DNA from: Strongylocentrotus purpuratus
Lineage: Eukaryota; Echinodermata; Echinoidea; Camarodonta; Strongylocentrotidae
DNA length: 64,000 nucleotides
Reading direction: 5' to 3'
NCBI RefSeq assembly: GCF_000002235.5
Contig: NW_022145609.1
Coordinates: 8,379,163 to 8,443,162 of the forward strand
The position numbers and the translations under genes were made by a program. A model generated the notes under the pieces. It searched no databases. It was not told where the DNA came from and was given only the letters and a program-made list of their open reading frames with translations. Each line of letters opens with the position of its first letter. The stretch's first letter is position 1. Shown here piece after piece: positions 13,801 through 24,312 of the stretch.

Positions 13801-16800
13801 CTCTCAGACAAGCACTCATATATATCCTCCATTTCTCCTTCCATCTTTTCTTTCCTGTAATCAGGTTAACTACATGATACCAGCCATCCTGACGGTCACC
13901 ATCTTCCTCGCTTTCAGGATGACGGCCTTTACCAGTGGTGATAGCTTACCAACCGTCATCCTTCTCTTGGTGCTATACGGGTAAGAAAATCTGCATTTTT
14001 CAGTCCGGGATGAAATCATCCTTACCATACATGTGTATGTATCAAGGACATTTGGATGTCCTTTTAATGATCACTTGTTCTGATGAAGCTCCGTTAGACA
14101 TCTTCTATTCAGTACCATCATCAATACATATGAAATGAACCTTGTGAACATTAGCTGTAGTTAAAAGTGGTTACAATGACCAGTTTTTATGGGAAAGCAA
14201 TGTTTTGGGGTTTTGATAATTATTGCCAATTTGAGGATTTGTATTCTTCATTTCCCTCTTGAAATAATTGGCATTAAACAATCTTGCCTCTTAATTCTGT
14301 AATGTATGTATACGACCCGGGCCATGTACAAAGCTTACCAAACAATCATACGATTGATTTTTGGGATTGATTGCATTGATCACTATGCACAATCAATCGT
14401 ATGATCAATTACTAAGCTTTGTGTTATGGTGCCCAGTAAAGATAATCCTGTACGATTCATTTGTAATGGAAACGTAATACATATATTCTTATGACTACAT
14501 TTGCAAAACAAATTAATGATGGTTAGTACTTTTTAATGTATATCGTCCGAAGGCAAAAGGGAAGTCTTTGTGTTTGTCAAGTGTCCGGACACCCAGCCCC
14601 GATCACATATGTAGTCATTAGCATTACGATGATATAATTTCTTCTCTTTCTTTTGTTTGATTACCCCAGCTGGGCCATCACCCCTATGACATATCCAGCA
14701 GCGTTTGTATTCCAGGTCCCCAGTACTGCCTACCTCTCCATGGCATGCGGTAACATGCTTGTAGGCATCACCACAGTACTATCTACTTATATTCTAGACT
14801 TCTTGGGCAGAGATGATGAGGTGAGTGTTAGATCTTTTTAGATAATAATAAGAATACTAGCTAGTTCTTATATAGCGCTTTTCTGCACTGCAGGCACTCT
14901 CAAAGCCCTTTACAGATATATTATTACACCGGTTATCGGATTCAGGCTTACCTGCACACAATGTATGCACATTCTCCACTCCCTGTTTGGTTGGTCGGTT
15001 GGTTGATTGTTTATTGTATGTGTTTGTCTGTGGTCTGTCTGTCTGTCTGTGGAAGGTGACAGATCTATTGAATAAGAAGGCTTAAGATAGAGAGGGATGG
15101 AGAAAGAACTCAAGAAGGCTGTGCTGTGTGGATGTGCCTTTGGCAGAACACCTGACAGAGAGAGGGGCTGTCTGTATTTGTGCTTTTTTGCTGGAGGACA
15201 TATACATGTACAATGTGTGGGAGGTGGAGGCTAGGCTTCTTGCTTTATGTAATCAATGCCTACAATCAGAAAATCAAGACTATCGGGCTTTAGTATTACA
15301 GCTGTTTTTCAAAATGAAAGTATGGTTTGTCCATTATGGATCTGTTTTCCTCTACACTTTTCTATGGATACTTTTTCTTTGGGTTTCTTTTAGTACCGGC
15401 AGATTGAAAGCAAAAGTGGATAGGAAATAAATGTTTATGAATAAGATTTCGAAAAGTATGTACTATTCCTCTGTACTCCCTGTCTAGTTGAATAAGCATG
15501 GAATTGGTTATTTTTTGTTTTAATATTGTATAAATTCAAGATGTTCTGTTCTTGTAATGCTTAAATCTTTTCATACAATTACTCTGTATATAGGATCTGT
15601 GCTGTTATGCACAACTCCACAATATTTTTTTTTTTGGAAGAGGTAATGATTGAACTTTTTAGAGCAGGTATGCTCGAGCCGTATGCAAAAGTTTGAGAAT
15701 TTTGGGGATCCGAAATTAGATTTTGACCACCCTGGGGGTGTTTCACAAAACCTGTCATCAGTGACAAATGACAGTTTTTGTTATAAGCTACTGAAATCCT
15801 TGCTTCTGATTGGTTATCAGCAGATTTGTCACTGATATTTGTCATTTGTCATTGAGAAAAGGCTTTGTGAAATGAGTCTTAGGTGTCCCAGGCACCTGTT
15901 AGTGTTGAGCCCTGTGGTGTGCTTAATCTTTCATTCTATTCTTGTTGTTTGATTTCAGTATCTACAAAATGTGAATGAGGTTCTGAAGAAGGTGTTCCTG
16001 CTCTTCCCTCCATACTGTCTGGGGCGTGGCCTGATGGACATGGCGTCTAATCAACTCATGGCAGATGTACTCAGTGAATATACAGGTCAGTCTTGTGCAA
16101 AACTGTTACTGACATGTACACATAGAAGAAAGTGAATGGGGCTCCATTATATAGACTTTTAGCTGAAAAAGAACAAAACACCTATAAGGTCCCCATTACA
16201 CCAAAAGCAATTTACAACACTGGTATCGACAAAGTGCCGTACAGTGGAGAGTAAAGAAAAGGGGAAATCAATTTATAAATCGCTTTTTAAAAACATTACA
16301 TGGTTTATTACCTTCTGTACTACAAGTAAATTTACAATGTGCATTTTGTCAATTAGAGATCAATTGTATTTCACAGTATTTTTCATGCACATTTATGTTT
16401 ACTGTTGATGACTTATATATGACAAGAAGTTACATGTATAAACGCATACAAATAGTTTTATTGAAATGCTTTAACTTTTGTAATTGAATATCATTTGTAC
16501 TTTTTCTTTTTGTTTTGTTTGTAGATTATGTTGCACCTGATCCATTGAAGTGGGCTCAGCTTGGCAAGAACCTCTTTGCTCTCTTCATTGAAGGTTTTGT
16601 TTTCTTCATTCTCACCCTCCTCATTGAGTATAGATTCTTCATTACACCCAGGTAAGCAGTGATAGCAGGAGTGGCTCTAGAATAATAATTGGGGGCTTTC
16701 AAGGTGTTTTCATTTTTGTTTTGTTTTTATGAGGGGGGCTGGGAGGGCTTTGGATTTCTTGTATTAATTTTCTACATGTGCCTCACAATTATTTGGGGGG

Positions 16801-19800
16801 GGGGGTAGAGCAATAATATCCAATGATATCTTGTTTAAGATAAAATTCTGCTGTATATGGCCTGACTTTGAAAAATACAGATTGTTTTGTGTAGTTATGA
16901 ATATAGTCTAAATTAATATACTTCTGATGGTATGTATTCATTCATTTTGTATCATTGTTCTTGTTGCCATGTCAGGCAAGTTACTCCTACACCTACCCTC
17001 TCTGAGCAAGATGACGATGACGTTCAAAGAGAGCGACAGAGGGTTCTCACAGGACGGGCAATGAATGATGTCATCCGCATTGAAAACCTCAGCAAAGTAA
17101 GATTCCACATTGTTAGATCCAAAGTTATACATGTGAATGGGTTTCTCATTGACAAGAGAAGAACATAAAATGTAGTTACATGATGTCAAGTTACTAGACA
17201 GTAAGCAATGAATTTGATCGTGAAATTTGAACTTGCTGTGTAAAACATCAATTTCATTGAAAGTATGAAATGTGTGTGTGTGTGGTCTTTTTAAAAAGTA
17301 GAAAAAGTGGTCACAAACTTTATAGTGACACTGTTGAAAATATGTTATAAATGTAGATTTTATATTCAAGTTTTTGATTGTTTGTTAGCTCTTGAGTATA
17401 GAGTGGGGGCCTTTATTTGCCCCCACTGTGCCAAAAGGTAGTTCAATAAAGTTCAAGTTCAAATTTCAAAGTTAGTTTTACCTAGTTTGTTCTGTCTCCT
17501 TCTCTTACTCTCTTTCACTTTATTACCCCTTGTGTCTATTTTTCCTCTCTCACTCTTTCTCTCTCTCTCCGTCCATCTCCATCTATCTTATAGGTTTACA
17601 GTACTAGTCGAGGACCAATGACAGCAGTGGACAAAATGTGTGTGGGCATTCCAAAAGGAGAGGTAAGCTATGTTTCATTTTCTTCTATTCTGAATTTCAA
17701 AGACTTTAGCTTACGGTAATTAAATAATTGTAAATTTATTGATAGTGTCATCTTAATTCATTATATTCATTTTGATGAAAAGTTAAGTCCAGTATATTTT
17801 CTATAGTAAAAAGTCATGTATAGGCATTATTTGATTGATTGTATTAAAAAAAATTATCAGTAAACCGGTATTCATAAATTCGTAAACTTCTACTACCAAG
17901 ACAAAATTATTTAAGGTTACATTTCTTTGAAAAGATAAATGTTTTAAGATCTATCCTAGTAACTAATTTATCTCTTTTTATATGCATTTTATTCTGCAGT
18001 GCTTTGGTTTGCTGGGTGTCAACGGAGCGGGCAAGACAACCACCTTCAAGATGCTAACGGGTGATACCAGCGTGACCAGTGGGACCGCTCACATCACTTC
18101 ATACAGTATCCTGGATGCTATGCAGGATGTGAACAGGTCCATGGGTTATTGCCCACAGTTCGATGCTCTGGATGAGCTCATGACCGGTCAGGAACATCTG
18201 GAGTTCTACGCAAGGGTCAGGGGGGTCATGGAGGAGGAGGTCCCGAAGGTAGGTCAAGTTCAAATCCAGGAACTGAGCAGTAATTGATTTGACCTCCCAG
18301 AATGGCATTTCTCAAATTCATCTCCATGTATCTTTTAGAGTTTTCTAGTCTCTGTTAATGCAAAGCAAAATACTCCCAACAGAGGCAGTTTTATTTACCG
18401 GTGGTCAAATATTTGACCCTATTAGTCAAGGTCATCAACAGGAATTGAAACTCTCTGATTTGTATTGTATCCATGACTGATTAATGTTATTGGACTTTGA
18501 AACTGCAGCACACATTTTGTAATTTTAGAGTTTTAAGTTTAGATTTTTTAAAGATTCTCTAAAATCCCAATTGCTTTCCAGTAGATATACATGTATTGTT
18601 ATTTCATTTTTCCATTGTTTTATGTTCCCACTTTTTTTTTCTCCATTGTGCCTTGAGCACAGTAATATTGATCTCGTTCAATCCACTAAAGTCTCAAGTT
18701 CTATCGTAAATCTTTCATGAAACATCAGGTTGCTGATTGGGGTATCCGCAAGCTTGGTTTGACGGAATACAGAGATCGATCTGCAGGGACGTACAGCGGA
18801 GGTAACAAGAGGAAGCTCTCTACTGCTATTGCTTTGATCGGAAACCCACCTGTTATATTCCTGGTAAGTCAGATGATGGTAGTCATTTAGTTCGGATATA
18901 TGTTGATGCAATCATCAGATACATATTACTGCATTACCCTATGGTTCCATGGAGGGCCATGTGAAATTTTCTTAGGTGATAAGGACTAGAAAATTGCTAT
19001 TTTAAACAAAATCCACTGATAATTTATTTACTGAGAAGTGAAAACATGCATATTTTGTTGTCATATTTTGCAATGAGAATATAATATAGCTGGTTTTAGC
19101 TTTACACTTGTTAGCCGTTCATGGTACATTTTTAGAAAACATTTTTATCAGCTACATGTACCTTGATAGATCGAGATAACTTTAGACAAAAAAGTGATTT
19201 GAACCTAGAATTTCCTTATAGAAAATCAGTGTACCACGGTAACTCTTCTTCTGTATACTACAATTCATCCTCCCTATCCCCTTTCCAAACTCTGTGTTTA
19301 TTGATTGTTTTTTCTTTCTCTGATGTCCTAGGATGAGCCGACTACAGGGATGGACCCCAAGTCTAGGAGGTTCCTCTGGAACTGTATCACAAGTATAGTC
19401 AAGGAAGGCAGATCAGTGGTCCTCACCTCACACAGGTATTATACTTATAACCTCTGCCTTTCTCATATTACCTGATACTCATACATGTATCACCTGACAC
19501 TTTTTACCTCATGTGGAATCTACAAATCATGTGACTTTTTGTTCTTCCCACAGACAAATTACAAATTATTGTCCATAAATCACTTACAAAACTACAAGAG
19601 TGCATTCTTAAAGAGGGCAGTACGTACACTGTGACATAGTAAGACAGCATACATGTAAATTTTTATTTTTGTCTTAGTGTTTCGTATGAAATGGTAATTT
19701 TCTGCTTTTAGATGATCTCAGCAGATTTGAATAAGAAGAAACATAATCTTCACGAGAATTTGTATAAAGATATAATATAGCAAGTCATTAGGTTTATATT

Positions 19801-22342
19801 GAAAAGAATTGGAAGAAAGACATTATCTCTTGTTTATGTGTTCGTTTATTTGTTTGTTTGCAGCATGGAGGAATGTGAAGCTCTATGTACCAGGCTAGCC
19901 ATCATGGTCAATGGTAAATTCAAATGTCTAGGGAGCACTCAACATCTCAAAAATAAGTGAGTATTTCATCTTAAAGCCACACTGTCCTACTTGTCGCTAC
20001 TTGCTCCCTCTACCGGTATATAAAAAACAATGCCTAATCGGTGACCATTAGTCCCCCATGATCCTCTTTTTCTTATGTTACTTGAAAGCTGATTTGATGA
20101 GATAACCACCTGTCCAGTGACCTTGCAGGGCGGTCTAATCCCTCCTATAAACTAGTACAGATAAGCTTTAACACATTTAAAATATTTCTTTCATCTTAAT
20201 GTAAAAAATTCAATTCCTAATGTGTATATTTTAGGATATATTTTAGAGGCGAGTCAGTACATTTTCATGGCAAATTGTTTAATTTTGTTAGATGAATGTG
20301 TGGTTTTCTTTTCGATGTTGAAAAGAAAAAAGTTTGTGTAGGCTATTACTTGAAGGTTAGATCAGTAAGCTTGAAACTGGCTTGTCCAGAATATTGAACT
20401 TAGTGTCTGTGCTATATTGCTCTTCAAAATATTAATTGATTCTTAATTGATGTGTAACTGTATCCTTCAAATACATATTAAACCTAAAGCAGAATTTCCA
20501 TGTTTGGGGGGGGGGGGGCATCTAAAAATAAATCCAGTCCATTCAAGCATCAAACTCAAATTAAAACTAATAATTTCACTTCAATCTCTCCTTATTTTCT
20601 TACCAAGATTTGGTGATGGCTACACCCTAACCATCCGATTAGGAGGGGAAGTCCCACAGACTGCTGCCCTCATTGACTTCATGGAGGTGGAGTTCCCGAG
20701 CGCCAATCTACGAGAGCAGCACTTCAACATGCTAGAATTCCAGCTCTCATCCTCAGACACCATCCTCTCCAAAGTCTTCCAGTATCTTGAGGATAAGAGG
20801 TCAAGGTTCAATATCGAGGATTACTCGGTCAGCCAGACCACGTTAGACCAGGTGAGTAGTCTCCAGGCATAGACCTTTGAAAGGGCTAGTACGATAGTGG
20901 AGGGGTTGGAAGCTAGAAATCCAATCACATTTTCCTTTGCATCTTACCGGGTACCCATGTAGCACCTGGTTGGAGAGGAGCAATGAAGAGAAAATGCATT
21001 GAAGTTAAACACACACAAATTTGAAGAGCTTTTTATCCCTTTAATTAAACAAAAGTTGTGTCAGTGTCAAAATAGAGTGTGTGCTTGAAGACTAATACTA
21101 GATACCCCCCCCCCCTTTAAGCTTGCTGTTCTCATCATGAAACAATTCAGAAATGTCATAAGTTTTAAAAATAGATACTGTATAAATTATTTCAATTTAT
21201 TCATATGGTTGATACATGTATGCAGTGCATGAATATCTGTATGTAGTAAAAAAAAAAAAATAATAATAATTAAGTCTTCTTTGTTGAGGTTATAACATTT
21301 TTCTTCATTAATATTAGATAAAATATCGATCTTTGAATAATACATGACCTTGTCTTATCTTTCCAGGTATTCATCAACTTTGCCAGCCAGCAGAGGACTG
21401 GAGATGAGACTACGGTGGAGTTGACTCTGTTCCCACCTGCAGCTAATAACGTCCAAGCTAACAATAGAGTAGCGCTTTCTACAGGTGAGAACCCAAACAT
21501 ATTAGTGATCTTTTGATTTGAATGGTGCTTGTGTGCAGGATTTCAAATTCAAACCACAGTGCTTGTACAAGCCACATTACCAGATACAGGCTTGAATTTG
21601 ATTTTTGAAAGATAGGAAGCATAATCATGATGTTATCAACCTCTTGTAAATTTTGTATGGGAATTCTGAGTCGGAGAAGAAAAAAGAAACATCAGTCAAC
21701 GTATATGTTTACACATGTATAATTCAAGAATTCTGAACGGGAAGTCTTCAAAGTAAATAGAAGACTCTTTAGATTTTAACCGTTCGGACTTCCCTACAAT
21801 CCATGGATTTCTCAACTTTCTATATGAGAGGAATGAATACCTTGCAACATCAATACAAGAAATGTTGTACATGTACATGTACATGGTGATGTATGTGCCT
21901 GGAGGTGGTTTGATAATCATTGCCTTTAATAACTTATACATATATGTTTTATTTCTTTGTTCTCACAGATGGAGCTTCAGCCCGTTACATTCCAACACCT
22001 CATGAGCTGACCAGTATTAATAGCAACGATGTCCCTCTCCAACCAAAGAACACCAACATGAGACATCAACGACAACGTAGCGGTCAGCTAGACAAGGTCA
22101 TGGTCAACTCCCTCTTCTCTACCCCGCCCCCTCAAGCTATGGCCGCCTCGTCGCCCGTAGCAACCGCACATCCTCAGAACACCAATAAGATTATGACGCA
22201 ATATTCAGGCTACAACAACCCGATGTACGACAGCAACGGCCCACCGACAGAACCGGTACTCAGGTTCGCATCGGCCGACTCGGGTGTAACACGTGAGGGC
22301 GGGCTTCAGATGGATGAAATCGATCTATCATCTCAGTGTTAA
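13..22342 (+). CDS. ABCA1-like: ABCA1/ABCA4-like full-size lipid ABC transporter, 5' part outside the window
   Basis: ABCA proteins are membrane ATPases that move phospholipids, sterols or retinoids across membranes. I reconstruct 29 in-frame exons: 13-152, 810-947, 2143-2357, 2982-3051, 3427-3644, 4266-4464, 5313-5453, 5998-6120, 6686-6805, 8315-8469, 9127-9353, 10080-10337, 10878-11007, 11903-11980, 12450-12619, 12979-13156, 13865-13980, 14670-14820, 15959-16085, 16525-16651, 16976-17096, 17594-17662, 18000-18248, 18729-18863, 19332-19435, 19864-19956, 20608-20851, 21367-21484, 21969-22342. All junctions are GT/AG with consistent phase. About 1,528 residues are visible. The start, membrane domain 1, extracellular domain 1 and Walker A of NBD1 lie upstream. 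An in-frame TAA at 5-7 shows that the window opens in an intron. Similarity by eye is highest to vertebrate ABCA1; ABCA4/ABCA7 or a pre-duplication relative is equally possible. The acceptors of exons 8 and 9 are the least certain. Confidence 0.93.
545..745 (+). mobile_element. tRNA-derived SINE-like repeat, copy 1
   Basis: Contains a B-box-like GGTTCAATCCTCG, then TCCTTTGGCAAGGCATTAAT, GGTAAATGGGTACCTGGCAG and a tail GGGGTAATAATAA. Related copies lie at 12690, 32055 and 62465. It is in ABCA intron 1. Confidence 0.65.
1123..1314. mobile_element. ACAGTCAAAC-ended inverted-repeat element, copy 1
   Basis: Ends ACAGTCAAACTTG and CAGGTTACACTGTA are inverted relatives. The interior repeats AAGACCACCTG-type words. 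Relatives are at 34760-34882 and 26461-27125. Confidence 0.6.
1738..2123 (+). mobile_element. 380-base dispersed repeat, copy 1
   Basis: Shares long blocks with 11037-11417, such as TCTGAGATGCATGG, GTGATATGGTGTA, TATTGAAGCCCTAAAAAA, ATAAATATCTTGATAATC and AAGGTTTATAATT. No coding capacity. It ends about 20 bases before the acceptor of ABCA exon 3. Confidence 0.8.
2738..2962 (+). repeat. Tandem duplication of about 116 bases in ABCA intron 3
   Basis: GATTGTTCTCCAGAATAGTT, then CAGGATAAAGTGTTTG and TTGGAAATGAATAAACT, occur twice in order, near 2751-2836 and 2867-2950. Confidence 0.85.
4467..4935 (+). repeat. Large GAT/GGT trinucleotide microsatellite in ABCA intron 6
   Basis: About 470 bases of nearly pure GAT, GGT and AAT triplets begin right after the exon 6 donor at 4465. 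The exon 6 frame stays open through the tract as runs of Met and Val until about 4958. The opposite strand reads as His or Ile/Thr runs. These are low-complexity shadow reading frames, not genes. Degenerate GAT-rich sequence continues to about 5180, across the exon 6 duplicate. Confidence 0.95.
4966..5050 (+). pseudogene. Inactivated duplicate of the 3' half of ABCA exon 6
   Basis: About 500 bases after exon 6 a second copy of its end appears. Read in the exon 6 frame it gives [14 protein letters not shown] then GLFAND, against [14 protein letters not shown] then GLLAND in the real exon. The (GAT)n tract that follows exon 6 also follows this copy. The donor is lost: GATG|GTGAGT in exon 6 corresponds to GATG|ATAATG here. 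No upstream AG gives the needed phase in the homologous frame. I therefore read it as a dead copy, not a cassette exon. Confidence 0.75.
5998..6805 (+). repeat. Tandem duplicated exon pair 8/9 in ABCA
   Basis: Exon 8 (5998-6120) and exon 9 (6686-6805) are about the same length and both phase 1-1. They end in [12 protein letters not shown] and [12 protein letters not shown] respectively. The flanks also match: acceptors near GAGTACAG and GTAGTACAAG, donors GTAGGTCA and GTAGGCAG. Their N-terminal halves have diverged, so the duplication is not recent. Both remain open with intact splice sites, so both are probably used, together or alternately. Confidence 0.82.
8487..8538. repeat. GAGCCAGAAGGG hairpin repeat, copy 1 of 3
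   Basis: Arms GAGCCAGAGGGGC and ACCCTTCTGGCTC surround TTAGCTCATATAACTTTACA. It begins 18 bases past the ABCA exon 10 junction and could form a hairpin in the pre-mRNA. Confidence 0.75.
9338..9590 (+). repeat. Tandem copies of the ABCA exon 11 donor region
   Basis: The exon 11 end and donor (CTGATATTGG|GTGAGTTTTA, about 9343-9362) recur near 9480-9498 as CTGATATTGGATGAGTTTTA. A shorter form occurs near 9569-9588 (CAGATATTGGGTGTGT). The middle copy has the GT changed to AT. The third keeps GT in a weaker context. Confidence 0.75.
9590..9695. mobile_element. Near-perfect palindromic miniature element
   Basis: Two arms of about 47 bases with a perfect 28-base core (starting CACGAAGTGACGGTAGTGAG) separated by a very short spacer. 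Ends CATATCGT and ACGATATG. It is in ABCA intron 11, immediately after the third donor copy. Confidence 0.85.
10765..10806 (+). repeat. (CT)n microsatellite in ABCA intron 12
   Basis: Perfect CT dinucleotides, about 21 units, about 70 bases upstream of exon 13. Confidence 0.95.
11037..11417 (+). mobile_element. 380-base dispersed repeat, copy 2
   Basis: Same orientation as copy 1, in ABCA intron 13, starting about 30 bases past the exon 13 donor. Its ends are TTTAAAGG and CCTTTAAA, suggesting a short inverted-repeat, non-autonomous DNA element. Confidence 0.8.
12690..12910 (-). mobile_element. SINE-like repeat, copy 2
   Basis: Minus-strand relative of the 545 copy, in ABCA intron 15. Read in reverse it has TCTTTTGGCAAGATATTAAA, ATGGGTACTCGGTAGGAAG and the tail GGGTAATAATATAA. 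The tRNA-like head is missing. Confidence 0.6.
14319..14434. mobile_element. 116-base inverted-repeat element
   Basis: Ends GGGCCATGTACAAAGCTTA and TAAGCTTTGTGTTATGGTGC are imperfect inverses, and ATCATACGATTGATT recurs inverted inside. ABCA intron 17. Confidence 0.7.
15734..15880. mobile_element. TTTCACAAAAC inverted-repeat element, copy 1
   Basis: Ends GGGGGTGTTTCACAAAACC and GGCTTTGTGAAATGAGTC, with inner arms GTGACAAATGACAG and GTCATTTGTCA. ABCA intron 18. Related copies are at 55526 and 59514. Confidence 0.75.
17388..17465 (+). mobile_element. Short LINE-like tail
   Basis: GGGGGCCTTTATTTGCCCCC forms a hairpin. AGTTCAATAAAGTTCAAGTT with a TTCAAG repeat follows, as in CR1/L2-type 3' ends. 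It is in ABCA intron 21. Confidence 0.5.
19971..20171 (+). mobile_element. TTAA-flanked miniature element, copy 1 of 6
   Basis: About 200 bases with ends TTAAAGCCACACTG and GATAAGCTTTAA, in ABCA intron 26. Internal landmarks are ACAATGCCTAATCGGTGACC, CTGATTTGATGAGATAACC and CCACCTGTCCAGTGACC. No coding capacity; the TTAA target suggests mobilisation by a piggyBac-type transposase (inference). Confidence 0.8.
21367..22342 (+). other. ABCA C-terminal exons (28-29) and stop
   Basis: Exon 28 begins VFINFASQQ, which keeps the VFVNFA motif that ABCA1 needs for function. Exon 29 (21969-22342) encodes a polar tail of about 124 residues rich in Asn, Gln, Pro and Ser, with no family resemblance that I recognise. 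It ends DLSSQC then TAA at 22340-22342. The tail lacks the PDZ-binding ESYV end of vertebrate ABCA1. Confidence 0.9.
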
Positions 22343-24312
22343 AATATAACGACTTATTTAAAGCATTAGCGCCTTGACTTTCTGAACACCTAATGGTGTG
22401 TGACTGAGTACTACAGTAGAATTCTTATTGACTTTCGCGGCCGAGAGTTGGCTCTTTCAGAAAGATTGGGAGTTTTATTCACCTGTATCACAGACATTGT
22501 GCCAACTTGACTTTGTTAGATATGCTCTTTGCTTCTAGTATACGTAGCCCATCATTCTGTTGCATGATTTCTGCCTCCTAGCTCTTTCTGCAGGAAACCA
22601 TTACTTTCTATTTTTATATGACTAATGCTACTATCATTCGTCTTCACTGCAATATTCTTTTTTAAATGAATATTTAATCGTAACTTGCAGGTGCAATGTG
22701 TCTGTATGCATATTTGCTTGCATTACATTTTGTTTTATCACTACATGTGCAGCAAAGTGTGACGAGCGAAGCACTGAAAGAACTTTGAATAGAGCATGTA
22801 AATGTATATTTTACCTTATGAATTTGATATTGTTGTCTTTTGAAACCAGAATACCACCATTTATTATATCATCACTTTAATTTCTTCCACATCAAAATGG
22901 TATTTATTATGAGTCAGCTGTATTCATGCGCAATGGAATGTATGTATAAATGGATTTAGATTTTGACAGATGTCATATCATTTTTATCTGATGCGTTTTA
23001 ATGCTGCTTTCTCAAAAGCCTGAACGTGCTGCATACAGATGTACAATCTTTACAATATCTAATATCTCTTTTAGTAGTTGGGACACTACCTTTCCTGCTA
23101 CCAAAGCTCTTCATTATCAGGTATCATAAATTATCAGTTTGGACCGAATTACCCAGTATTAAAAAGCCAATGTGATTCTTATTATCCATTCCAATTTGAT
23201 CATTAACGTTTTTTTTCTTCCAATTATTTGCTAAAGCACACTGTATGATCAATCTGTACAATAGCAAAATTAAGGTGTAATTAATTATGATGGATCATGG
23301 CGAGTACATTGATCCTGTATGAAATTCTACATTCAAATCTAGCTTGTTGAACACTCAAGACTCATGCCTTCTTGATTCTTCTATCATTCCACAAAATTGG
23401 CTGATGTTAGGCTTGAATTTAGTCCTCAGGTACCGGTATTCAAATTTTGACCAAATCTTTTATCTGAATATCTTAATTACTCAGGAAATATTAGATAATG
23501 CCCTATTAGGTTTGTATTATTAAAAAGTTAATTCATACTTGTACTCTAGGACTAAGTTTTATTTAGATCCCAGAAACTGTTTCTTTTCTCTTGATTTTAG
23601 CTGATGAATAGCAAGTTACCAGCATTTCTAAATTGCTGCAAAATTTATATCCTTTGTGAGTGATTCATCACAGATAGCAATGATCTTTGGCCTGAATTTG
23701 GAGTTCCTTTCAGACCCATGTATGATCCCTGAAATTCTTCTTGGAAAGAAAATAAAAAATACAAAATGGTGAAAAAATTCAATACATTTTTATTTTGCGC
23801 TTACAAAATTAAATATTATCTTTAAAGTCTATCTGTACTAGTTTGGCCATGAGAGATTATACCTCCCTGCATGGTCACTGACAGGTGGTTAACTTATCAA
23901 ATCAGCTCTCAATTAGCATAAGAAACACGGGATCTTCGGCTACCGCTTAGGCATTCTTTGTTACGTAGAGGGCGCAAGTAGCTACAAGTAGTGCAGTCCC
24001 CCTTTAAAAGAGCAATTGTGGTTATGATTTCAAATGATATGAGGGCAAGCACTACACTACTACAGTATATCTAGCTCATATGTACAGTTGAGCAAATAGT
24101 TGATAAACTATGTTATATGTTAGTCTATTTAATGAACTATTACATATTGTGAGATCTCATGAATTGACAGCTGCGACAAAGTCTTTCTTTCATCGTGATT
24201 GATTGGTAGTGTGTGTATTTGCAGTCTGCTTCAACTTGTGCTGCACTGGAATACCAAAATGCTGTACATAGAAATGAGCAGTGCACTGATATGGTTTTAA
24301 GGTTACAATAAA
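22343..24312 (+). other. Probable ABCA 3' UTR, AT-rich
   Basis: No coding potential is visible on either strand after the ABCA stop. Candidate poly(A) signals AATAAA occur at 23751-23756 and 24307-24312. The true cleavage site cannot be chosen by eye. The stretch contains one TTAA-flanked miniature element (23822-24007). Confidence 0.5.
23822..24007 (-). mobile_element. TTAA-flanked miniature element, copy 2
   Basis: Reverse-oriented relative of the 19971 copy, in the ABCA 3' flank. It begins TTAAAGTCTATCTGTAC and ends GTGCAGTCCCCCTTTAA, with the shared inner words GAGGGCGCAAGTAGCTAC and AAATCAGCTCTCAATTAGC. Confidence 0.8.

Larger units (their letters stand above)
8315..16651 (+). other. 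ABCA membrane domain 2 and extracellular domain 2 exons (10-20)
   Basis: Exon 10 carries the cytoplasmic approach, including [17 protein letters not shown], a hallmark shared with ABCA1. Exon 11 opens with a membrane helix ([18 protein letters not shown]). The large extracellular domain then runs to exon 15. It has several N-glycosylation sequons (NNS, NLT, NMT, NVS, NQS, NSS, NFT) and cysteines in exons 11-12 (CMP, YPCEP, CTC). Exon 15 holds [12 protein letters not shown], matching the ABCA1 WF-NNKGWHA block. Exons 16-18 and 20 carry the remaining helices, for example [20 protein letters not shown], then [22 protein letters not shown] and [16 protein letters not shown]. Length and order match vertebrate ABCA1. 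Confidence 0.92.
16976..20851 (+). other. ABCA NBD2 exons (21-27)
   Basis: This is the second ATPase domain. Exon 21 has the acidic lead-in [13 protein letters not shown] as in ABCA1. Exon 23 has Walker A ([18 protein letters not shown]) and the Q-loop ([10 protein letters not shown]). Exon 24 has the signature [12 protein letters not shown]. Walker B is split between exons 24 and 25 ([13 protein letters not shown]). The switch histidine is in [11 protein letters not shown], across exons 25-26. Exon 27 carries regulatory domain 2, ending HIEDY-like [14 protein letters not shown]. All catalytic motifs are intact, so both ATP sites should be competent as far as is visible. Confidence 0.94.
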
